NCBI GenBank assembly: GCA_028752905.1
Contig: JAQNBH010000017.1
Span: 33,245,908 to 33,309,907, forward strand
Direction of reading: 5' to 3'
DNA length: 64,000 nucleotides
Source of the DNA: Cladorhizidae sp. MBARI D1340-BT2
Lineage: Eukaryota; Porifera; Demospongiae; Poecilosclerida; Cladorhizidae
How positions within the stretch are numbered: position 1 is the stretch's first letter; each line of letters starts with the position of its first letter. A model generated the notes under the pieces. That model ran no database searches, was not told the DNA's origin, and saw only the letters and a list, made by a program, of their open reading frames with translations. Made by a program: the position numbers and the translations under genes. This document shows, piece after piece, positions 10,466-22,400 of the stretch.

Positions 10466-13400
10466 GTAATAATGAATATAGGGTACTTTATATAATTATT
10501 TCTGACTTGTTCATCCTTTGTACTATATGCTTAGGGAAGAGGTTCCATTTTCCTAGCAAAAACACTACAAAGAATCCTGATTCAGAAGCTGGAAACAACT
10601 TCATATTGAGCAATAAAGCTTCCCAGGGAATACAAGGTGCATAAAACATACAAGTATTTCTTAAATACAATTGGTGCTTGTGTTCTCTAGTCAATCCTGT
10701 AATCTCTCCACTTTCTGCTATGCTTATTGTTATTCTACTAACAAAAGCCCTAAATACTTCTTTGCATGAGCTAGTTGGTTAGAGGTAGAATTTCATGTAT
10801 TTTTGCTTGTAGAATAATGTAGGATACATTATTATGCTCCTAGATCGATAGCTCGTGTTTTGAGTGGCGTCTGAGGTGTGGCACAACAGATTTTTGAATA
10901 GTCAACACACACTTACCTCCCTACAACCACATACCCTGTTGGAGTATAGGTCATATCAGTCACTTCTCCCAAAGTTAGCCATTATTACAAAAATTCTATA
11001 ATTGCCGTAGTAGCTATAAGCCGCATGCTAAATACAGCACCCAGCTATATATATAAGCATGGAAGAGCAGAGTAACCTCTGACCCCAACTCAATGTGATA
11101 AAACTGATTTTAATAGCATTGTTCTTTCTCAGTCTCACATTAACTTTTTTCTTACTAAGTAGTGCTTCTGGCTCTTCTGTTTCCAGACTTCTCTGCAAAT
11201 TCAACAACTTTGTGAGCTTTTATAAGCTGTAGTATTGTGCATATGCTTAGTTCCAGACATTTCCACACAAAGAAATATCAAGAGTTCAGTATGAGATTAT
11301 ATGCTCCACTTGTGACCCTGCCTAGTGTATTACTGCATGTAACATACATTCTAGCAAAATTGACAATATAAATGGCACCTTTGAACTGGAGAGGACAACT
11401 TGGGAAGCTATTGCGACTTCAGCATAACTCTGATATGTAGTGGAACATTTTACTAGAGTTAATACCTAATTGGAAGTTATCTCCAATTCCCTAACTGATT
11501 TTAAGAAAATAACTTTATAATATCATGATAAGTGGAGAGTGGTATTAGGGGGATCAAACCTTGTGAAATGGAAGTGATTCTGCCCTCCCCTGTCTTATGT
11601 TTTAAGTATTTTGGCCCAATAGCGAATATATCCATGCATGCAGGTATCATTCCCAATGATTGTGGATATAGTCACACAAGGAATATAAGTTAGTTTCACT
11701 AGTGAACCCAGAGTGAAATCTAACTCCAGCTGTTGGCTAGCGAGGCTGCCTATCAACACTGCAGTTGATCAAATGGTGAGATTTACAGCATCAAGAGTTG
11801 ATATCATTGGCTTCGACAAAAAGGGCTTCGACAAAAAGGGCTAAAAAAATGAAAATAGCAAATAATTTAGGACATATATACTGTGAGTGCTCTGAGAGAA
11901 ATTAATCGTCTGCCATAATTATTAGGGTTTTGAAGATCGTGGCTAAAATCTAGCTATTGTCTTGGGCCTAAATGCTAGCTTAACCCTATAGCTAAAACCA
12001 CAAAAAATCATTCCAGGTATTTTCTTTGCACTACTTTAGCTTGCGCACATCAATTGTTCTTGCCCGACAAGTCATGCAGAAGGCATCCTTCATAATTCAT
12101 GATGCGGCACGTTATTTTTATTTATTTTTTCTAAAGAGTTTAGTCAAGTTAATAATATTAATTTTTTTAAATTCATTGAATGAAACAAGACACTGCTAAT
12201 CATGAAAACCCTTTTTGCCTCACACGGAGCAATAAATGGCTTATTATATGATGAACTGCAACATCGTAATCCTGTTGCACTTAATTAATTGCACTGCTAA
12301 GAGACATTTCAATGTAATGATAGAATCAAGTAAAACAAATATATCGATGAAAATGGGAGCAAGAAATGAGAAAGAAAGAACATAGCATGCTGTAGAAATA
12401 GGAACTAAGGAGAACTAGGTAATGAAAAATCTTTTTTGTCTCAAGCATGTGTGTGTATATAAATTCATTACCTGAAGCAATAAACGGCAACGCCCTCCGT
12501 GTGCGTGAACTGCTCTATAAATTCTTTCTACCCACACATTGCCACACCCTTCGCTCAATATCCAATATTTGAACATTGCTAGTTTTAACGCACACATGCC
12601 CATCACTACAATTAAATGCTTGGGGTTAAAATACTTCATATCCTTAAGACTTATGTCTTAAACATGGATAAAATTATTACCAATTTCCCTCGAATTTCAG
12701 AGTTAAGCTGCTATAGTGGCACATTTATTAGTATGTGGGCTATAATACTGTAGTGGCACATATATTAGTGTACGGGCTATAATGTTGTAGCACATGTAAC
12801 AGTATTAGTGAATGGGCTGCAATGGGCTGTAATGCTATAATGGCACATGTATTAGTGTGTGGGCTGTAAGCTATAGTAAGTGGCACATATATTATAATGC
12901 TATGGTGGCATATGTATTAGTATATGGGCTATAATGCTGTAGTGGCACATGTATTAGTATATGGGCTATAATGCTGTAGTGGCACATGTATTAGTGTGTG
13001 GGCTATAATGCTGTAGTGGCACATGTATTAGTATATGGGCTATAATGCTGTAGTGGCACATGTATTAGTATATGGGCTATAATGCTGTAGTGGCACATGT
13101 ATTAGTGTGTGGGCTATAATGCTGTAGTGGCACATGTATTAGTATATGGGCTATAATGCTGTAGTGGCACATGTATTAGTATATGGGCTATAATGCTGTA
13201 ATGGCACATGTATTAGTGTGTGGGCTATTAGTGGCACATGTATTAGTGTGTGGGCTATAATGCTGTAGGCACATGTATAGTCGTTACCCGACCTGCTACA
13301 TGTAAGTGCAGCAGCACTCTTCACACCAAGCACTATTGAATGATGACTCATTACCCCCATGACTCATGTTTTAGATTTCGACGTGGATCTACAACAAGTT

Positions 13401-16400
13401 TGGAGTGTGCGTAAGAACATCCCGCACAAGGGAGGCCCTCAAGCAAGCCACCATTACACCCATCATCAGGGGCAGGTGAACTCCACCACCACTACCACGT
13501 CCTCTTTGGCCAATCAGAATATATCCACCCCAGTCCAATATTCAAAGCACGGGGCCATTCCCACTCTGCCCGCAGACACAAATATTGTGCAATCACCAGT
13601 TAAAAAGCAGCAGCTGCTGAGTAAAGGTATATACACTGTAGATATGAATAGATGGTGGAGTGGATTTTATGCATGCAATGCCAAGATCAGAGTTATGATT
13701 GAAGTGCTAGGCTTTATGGATAAACTTGTCAAATTTCTCTTCGGTCAGCTTAAAACGATAAGTTGTCTCTGTGTGTGTAATATATTCATAGTAAAGTGTT
13801 GGCCTTGTTCTGAGTGATAGAGATAGTGAAAGAGCACATGTCATAAGGAGTTTAGATAACACATGTCAAAAAGGCTAACACATGATGTGCACATGATCCA
13901 CACTGCTGCAGCGTGGAAATAATATGCCAGGTCGGGCAGATGACAATGGGCATCATTTCACATGTACTCTGAAGAAAGGCCAAAGCTTGTCGGCTGAAAC
14001 TTTGAGCTGATAAAACGTTTATTATTTCCATATATGTTGGCAGCTGATGGCATCGTTTCTGAAATTATGGATATTCAATGGGGAGGGAGGGATATGGCAA
14101 TCCAGTGGGTATGTACCTGCTCAACTTTATACCCTATGTGGAATAGTGAAGAATTTCAAAGTTGGCTAATGAAGCTTGCTAATGATATTGTGGAGAATGA
14201 AGTGCTTGAGAGATGCCTCTGTGATTTACGTTAGTTACCTTGCCTTGCACCTTAAGTGGCAAGTGCCTTTGTCAATTTACACATTCTCAGACTGCATACC
14301 ATAGTGGTTGCCAGGTCATGTCGATGTCTATATGTAGCATTATACCTGGCCATGTTCCAGGCAGACTGTCTTCTCTGCCATTATGCAATTAGATGACTTT
14401 AGCCACCAAATTTGACGTAGTCATCAGTCATTGGAGCGGGATTATTAAAGATGTAATAATGTGGATGTTGAAATATTTTTTATAGTTCCTATTATCCCAA
14501 AAATAATAATAACATTTTTAATATTAAAATTTCAATGATTTTCAAAATGAACAAAATAATACCACCTGTGGTTATCTGCTTTGAAGCCTGCAGATATCTC
14601 TTCACAAGTATTTGAAGCCAAGGAATAAGGATGCTCATCAGCCTCTTCACCATCTGAAGCCATCACTCTATCTATATAACAGGAAGTTGAACTTTATTAG
14701 AGCCTCTGCATATCTATTGCTGGAATGGCTCATCAGTAGTTACAGCTGCAATTCATATAGCCTTGTAAACATGGTAGTCATTAGTCATCCCACAGCAAGG
14801 ACTTTCATACTTGACAAAACCTCCTACTCATGCCATGAATTCTATCCAGACACCGGCAATGCCACTTACTGAACTACACAGTATTAATTTTTCGGATAAT
14901 AAGGACAATTTCGAAAATAATATTTTAATTTTTTTCTCTTGAAACTTTCTTAAGTTGAAATAATGCCAAATTATTAGAGAAAAAAAAAAAGGTTGCTACT
15001 CAATCACTGGTTTGAACAGAATACACCTTTCTACTTCCCAAAGCTTGGCTTACAAAATTTGTATCTCAAGTGGTGGCTAGATATCTTGAAGAGCAAGGAA
15101 ATAAATGTCATTGCAGGTGAGCTGTCAGAGTAGAACTGAGAAAGGAGTTGTTCGAAGATCGGTCGACTGGTATTGGTCATAAGATTGGACCTTCTCTAGT
15201 AGTAAGAGAGTTATGAGGTTGAAACTTAACTGATTGAAGTGGTGGTTTTGACCTGAAATGAATATAGTTGCTTCTCCCATTTATCTGATATTCATTGGCA
15301 CTTAATACATTGATGTGTTAATTAATGTTAACAGGTTATGACCGATTACAACTGAGGGAACCAAAGAGGAATCCTTTGCAAGGTAATTAGACATTCAAGT
15401 TTGTTGCTAACTTCTATGTCTTTTCAGCACTCCAATGGTGCTTATACATCTGGTGATAATAGGTAATAATACAGTTATTTTTAAACCTGGACACCTAGGA
15501 ATTACCTTCACTAGAGCTAGTCTTCAATAGGCGCCCATTACTCTTGGGGTAAGCTTAACAATAACCCCAGTACTGTAGTGTATTCTTCCTCTAACAGAAA
15601 CCATCCCTTCGGTTATTACCATCCCTCTAACTGTTACTGCCTCCTAGAATCCTAGAAAGAAAGAGACCATTGAAGATGGTCAGCCATTTGTAATTGCAAT
15701 ATGCCCTCTGTAATTGTTCATGGTGGTATCCCCCTTACCGGCTATAGACACTATAACCACCCTTCCGGTAGTAATTGCAAGTGGATGGCAGTAAAATAAT
15801 TAGCAACCACAGTTCCTGATGTGGTAGTCTCTTTTGATTGGTTGACAGGCAAGCCAAAATATTTTCTTTGTTATTGGATGGTAAGTCTGTGCAGATTGCA
15901 TGTGACCATACATGGACACATTATTGCCTTATACCATGCATGTGCAAAGCAGGAAACTCTGTGTGTGTGTGCGCGTGTGTGTGTATGGGTGTGGTGTGGT
16001 GTGTGTGTGTGTGTGTGTGTGTGTCCAGATTATTCAGTTCTAGTTCTATCACACTTATATTACCTCAAAACACTTTGGAAAAATCACTGTGGCATTTCAC
16101 TGCTGTCATAAAACCTGAGATGTCGTTTATCCCTCTCAATCCAGCAGTTTTCCATTCATTCCATAGGTTATGTAGCACCTATATGGGCTAGGGCCAGGGT
16201 TTGTTTTGTCTTACTTTCATAACACGCCCCAAGTTCTAGCCATAGCCAAGTTTTAAAAGCTAGCATCAAGTGCATTGCAGCACCATTGTGCAGAGAAGGG
16301 TCCCAGGGACATTTGACATGATTCTGTGTGTGTTAGGATGTTGTTGATAACTGAGCCACAAGCCCAAGGAATTTCAGTGATGCTCTGGGAATGTAATCTT

Positions 16401-19400
16401 GACCCCCACACACTGCACTAGGCTAAATGGTGGGAGGTGGGTACGAGAGAAGCTAGCATGCGAGCATAATGTGATACCTCCTGCTGGAATTTAATGACAC
16501 TTGTGAGAGGAATCTATGTGGATTATCCTCCAGTATGTCCTAGCATCTCAACTTCAGCACAGAGCCACTTCATGCTCTAGTGGCATGTCCAGGATGCCAG
16601 GCCAGGCCAGCTAGGCAGTATGGTGAAATTTTTTATTTAATATCAGGTCATGTGACAACTTGCACACTTGCTCTATCAAAATTTCTGTAAAACACAGAAT
16701 CATGTCAGGCATTCATAGGCCCTTCTCCGGCATAGAGATTTGGTAAAGGGTCTGGTAGCAAGACTAGCCCTACTTGAAGAAATACCTTGACAAGGGCATG
16801 AAAGTAGAAAGTAGCAAGACCTTATGCCCCTGATAGCACGGCTGCATGTGTTCTATGAATGCCCCAGATGACAGGGGTGCATGTGTTCTATGAATGCCCC
16901 AGATGACAGGGGTACATGTGTTCTATGAATTCCCCAGATGACAGGGGTGCATGTGTTCTATGAATGCCCCAGATGACAGGGGTGCATGTGTTATATGAAT
17001 GAGATGACAGGGGTGCATGTGTTCTATGAATGAGATGACAGGGGTGCATGTGTTCTATGAATGCTCCAGATGACAGGGGTGCATGTGTTCTATGAATGAC
17101 AGGGGTGCATGTGTTCTATGAATGCCCCAGATGATAGGGGTGCATGTGTTCTATGAATGAGATGACAGGGGTGCATGTGTTCTATGAATGCCCCAGATGA
17201 CAGGGGTGCATGTGTTCTATGAATGCCCCAGATGACAGGGGTGCATGTGTTCTATGAATGCCCCAGATGACAGGGGTGCATGTGTTCTATGAATGCCCCA
17301 GATGACAGGGGTGCATGTGTTCTATGAATGACAGGGGTGCATGTGTTCTATGAATGAGATGACAGGGGTGCATGTGTTCTATGAATGAGATGACAGGGGT
17401 GCATGTGTTCTATGAATGCCCCAGATGACAGGGGTGCATGTGTTCTATGAATATTTTAACTTGATATGATTTTGCTGATCTACCTGTCCTCAGATAACAA
17501 CCATGCCTCTCCTTGGAGTGTCAAGATGGAAGCACACTCGTACAACTCTCCAGGAGCTATAGTCTCCACTCTTCCCATTGAGGGCAATGCCTCTATACCC
17601 TCTCCAAAGTACAGAACCAACTTTGGGGGAATGGAGGTGGCAAGACCAATGGGAGAGCACCAGCCTACCACAGGAGCCAATGGCGTGCCCAAGAGACCTA
17701 TGGTCTCCACTCTTCCCAGTGAGGGCAATGCCTCTATACCCTCTCCAAAGTACAGAACCAACTTAGGGGGAATGGAGGAGGCAAGACAAATGGGAGAGCA
17801 CCAGCCTACCACAGGAGCCAATGGCTTGCCCAAGAGACCTATGGTCTCCACTCTTCCCAGTGAGGGCAATGCCTCTATACCCTCTCCAAAGCGCAGAACC
17901 AACTTAGGGGGAATGGAGGTGGCAAGACCAATGGAAGAGCGCCAGCCTTGCACCTTCACTAACATCAAAGGTAGGCAATAGTCAAATTTTTGTATTCACA
18001 GGCTCTATTCTAAAAGCTGTCTCTATGATACTTGTGCATAATAATAACTCCAAGTAGCTGTTTGAACTACATATGCTGAGATATATCTACATATATATAT
18101 ATATATATATGGTACACAACACAGAAATGTTTAATGACTTCTCAAAAAGGCATGTAGACTGCAAATATTTTTTATCCTTAAATATAATGTAAACCAATAT
18201 TATACAGCTACGATGATTATAAAGGGTCTTCTAAATGTTTGTGGTCTGCATAGGTGTACTCCTGTTTCTTGACAAGTTAACCCAATAGCAGTTTAAAACC
18301 ACCTCATTTGTATGTAATATAATTGAATTATCAGTCAGCTGTGGCAATGTTTATAGCTACACCAGTTGAGCATTAGCAAGTTTCTGTGTCTCCAGCATGA
18401 CATCATTTTACATTTTAAACCTTCTTTTCCCCTGTTGTATTGTACATAATTTAGGTCATATTATGCACCATGCTTATTTTATTTATTATTCTTAATGAGG
18501 GTCAGCCTCCTGTAGATGTTTAGCTGCAACCTCCTTTCAAGGAAGTGGCAATAGTTTGTTGCAAATGTTAATCCACTCACCATCAAGTGCCTACAAGCGC
18601 AAAATGGATGACGATCATTAAAAAAAAATCATAACAAATCAACTCTTTTCTTTATCAATTCAATATTGCAAGCAAAGTATTGTTCTCAATCTATGTATGA
18701 AGTTTGAATTGAAGAGCTTGAAGGTAACTAAAACCATGAGGTCAAAATTGGAGTCATGGATCTGAAAAGATGGCAATACTGTTCTAACTGAGAGAGCTTT
18801 GGAGCTGATGAATTCACCCTCTCAGACAGCAAGAGCACTGGTGAAGAAGATGCTAGGATGCAGGTATACCTTGGAGATGATGCTGTGCACCCTGAGGACA
18901 TGGATATCTCAGGAAAGCTATTGTTTCTGATGTAGTAGATGATGATTCAGGAGAAGGCATGTATCGATGTAGTCGGATAACTAGAGCAATAACTAGAGCA
19001 ATAGAATTTTCATAGACAGCTATACCTAAGCATGGATACACAATAATAAAAATAAAGCAAGGTTGATAGCTTGAACATTGTACCTAACTCTGGCTATTGT
19101 CTACTAGATAGCTAATCATAGATTCAGGCAATAAAATATGATAGCCCTGACAGGTTCTGCCTCAGACTTGGAATCTGTTTTCTGTTTGAGCTGGTTCAAT
19201 TTACTCTCAACCAGCTTCTTCTCATCTTTGAACTTTCCTCCTCTTCGACTACCTTCCCGTCTCAAATGTAACAAGTTAAACAACACATTATAAACATATT
19301 CACATTTAGTTGCTAGGTAATTAAATTTCACCACGATGTTGGTCAATTCATGGGCAATCTAGTGATATGTGGTTGCTTGTTACATTTCTCAACCATTAAT

Positions 19401-22400
19401 TGTTGGCGGAGAAGGACTTAGAGCACATTATTCACTAGTTTTACCAGACCAGGCTATTTTTTTCTTTGAAGTTTTCATTAAACAAATGCAGATGCACACC
19501 AGGTTGTAATGAAGGTATGTTTATACACCTGATGATCTTTACCACCTCCCTTGGAGAAACATAATGTATAGTCACTAAAAAAATTGCAATCTCTGGTGTG
19601 CTTAAATTACTATATGGACTTATTGTATGCAAGCTTTATGGGGGATAAAACAGAAATAGATTATAGATAATTTTCATTGTATTAATGTTTGTTGAGGTCT
19701 GCTTTACTACTTTAGCAATGGACTCAATGGACTCAATGCATAGCAGCTCATACTTCGGCTAAAGGTCACTTTAAAAGCTAAAAAGCTTCGTAAGTGAGTT
19801 TAGCCAAGACATGAGTTTTTTTGTGTGTAGGTGTATTTTTGTGTCTGCATTTTAGTGAATGTGTGTCAAACTAATACAGGGAGTGCTGCCACACTCCATT
19901 GATATAAGATGTCCTGAATATTTTAGTATTATAATCCCCAATTAATTTTATGAAAGCTAGTCTTATAGCAAGACAAAAATAAATTAAAAACTTAGATAAT
20001 GAAATTGTGGTACTGAGATATCAATTCTGAAGTTCTAGATACACCTTGAAGATATTAGCATACCCACTTTACTGACCTATTTTGCAATAAAATGTTTGGT
20101 TTCAGCTTATTTTTAATTCAGTTGATATTTGTAAGCCATAAACTTGTGCACATTACGTATGAGATAAACAATAGATAAAATGGTTGGAATATTCTGTGGC
20201 TATGGTAAATAATTATTTTGTGGTAGCTGGTTGACTCCAGAGATCTCTGTGAAGACATGGAAATTCCACCTGCTGAAAAATGGATTGGCCATTAGCGATC
20301 CTGGGCACCATGAATTAATGAAGTGGAGATAGTGGCACTTGCTGTAGAGGTGGACAAAGATGATGGTGATGAGGAATAGGAAGAGCCATCCCAGATGTGT
20401 CCCATGCCAAGGCATGCAGTGCTCTAAAGACAGTGCTAGCATATGTTCAAGAGCAGCCAGGAATCCGAATGAGCACGACCATCATCAAGAGCAGCCAGGA
20501 ATCCCAATGAGCACGACCATTATCAAAAGCAGCCAGGAATAATGAGCACGACCATCATCAAGAGCAGCCAGGAATCCCAATGAGCATGACCATCGAGAGC
20601 AGCCAGGAATCCCAATGAACGCGACCATCATCAAGAGCAGCCAGGAATCCCAATGAGCATGACCATCGAGAGCAGCCAGGAATCCCAATGAACGCGACCA
20701 TCATCAAGAGCAGCCAGGAATCCCAATGAGCATGACCATCATCAAGAGCAGTCAGGAATCCCAATGAGCACGACCATCATCAAGAGCAGCCAGGAATCCC
20801 AATGAGCACGACCATCATCAAGAGCAGTCAGGAATCCCAATGAGCACGACCATCATCAAGAGCAGCCAGGAATCCCAATGAGCATGACCATCATCAAGAG
20901 CAGCCAGGAATCCCAATGAACACGACCATCATCAAGAGCAGCCAGGAATCCGAATGAGCATGACCATCAAGAGCAGCCAGGATCCCAATGAGCACGACCA
21001 TCATCAAGAGCAGCCAGGAATCCCAATGAGCACGGACCGTCATCAAGAGCAGCCAGGAATCCCAATGAACACGACCATCAAGAGCAGCCAGGATCCCAAT
21101 GAGCACGACCATCACCAAGAGCAGTCAGGAATCCCAATGAGCATGACCATCATCAAGAGCAGTCAGGAATCCCAATGAGCATGACCATGATGTGGAACAG
21201 TCTTCTGCTTGGAACTGCCCCCCAAAGGATCTATTATTCAGAAACAAACAAAACTACAGATTATTCTACACACACTATGGAAACTGGTACATACATAAAT
21301 TACACTTAATGAACTATGTAAAGTTAAACTATTGTAATTTTAATGCATGTGGATGCGACTTCTGTTTTTCCAAACATTTCAGTTATCCAAACACCCTCTG
21401 GTCCAAAATGTTTGGATAACTGACTTCCTACTGTATACTGGATCTACATATTAAAATAGAAAGGAAACAATACTCACTCATAGAATATAGCAGTAAGATG
21501 TTCTTTACCATTTCAAATCATACTGTAAACTCTGGTTGTTTAGCACTCAACATTTAACTCCAACTGGCAAGAAAACAGGTGCTTAATGGGAATAGTGCTT
21601 ACTAAACACTTTTGCATGCCAACAAAATTTGATTACTTCCCTTAACTCCAGATGGAAAGGAGCTAATTCCCAAACCAGACCAAGAAGCACCCAATTCTCA
21701 AGGTAGATGAGAAAGCTCTCAAAGCAAACTAGGAGCTAGCAATGGCCTCTCAAGCATACTTTACATTTGACTTGACTCCTCAAAGCATAGAACTATTTAG
21801 ACATTCTACATGATGAAAACTCCTTTTAGCCAATGAGAACAATTCTTGCAACAGGGCATCCTTCACGAGCCAGAAGGACAATCGTTGGGGTACGTCAGAA
21901 AGTGTTTTGGAACTTCACAGGGCATGGAGGAGTTGCCTGCACCACTAGAAGGTTTGGAAAAGGACTACATAGAAGTCCGATGGAAATAAGCAGGCATAAA
22001 ACTCATCCAGAAATAACGGACAATCGAAGCTAGTGAAATTCTGGCCTCGATGTTTTTTTGAAATGCGTTTCTTAGGCGGTGCTGCTAGCTAATATGCATG
22101 TTCATAATCGATATTTTTTCAATGATGTTGAGACCAGTGCTACACAGTGAGATATTATAAAGGCACCTAAGTGACCTAACCAAGACTCTGACAATGAAAT
22201 GGGTGCTCAACAGGTTCATGAGTGCAGAACATTGAGAAGCTTAACAACCAGAGTTTACAGTGTACATGAATCATGATACTGTTTTTAAAAACAGAACAAC
22301 ATTTGGTGAACATGATTTTAAATAGTAAGAAGTCAGCTAACTGATTGTGGTCTGCATAGGTACGGACTTTAATCTGTTTGTTGTTAAATGAAACATTTTT

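Noticed and set aside
15821..16191. ORFs with Cys/Val runs
   Set aside because: They translate a GT microsatellite.
16846..17455. Regular repeats of about 35 bp resembling a CRISPR array
   Set aside because: Units are contiguous without unique spacers, and the DNA is eukaryotic with introns and LTR elements.
17480..17968. 162-codon minus-strand ORF
   Set aside because: It is antisense to exon 3 of the four-exon gene. The plus strand has matching splice sites and phase.
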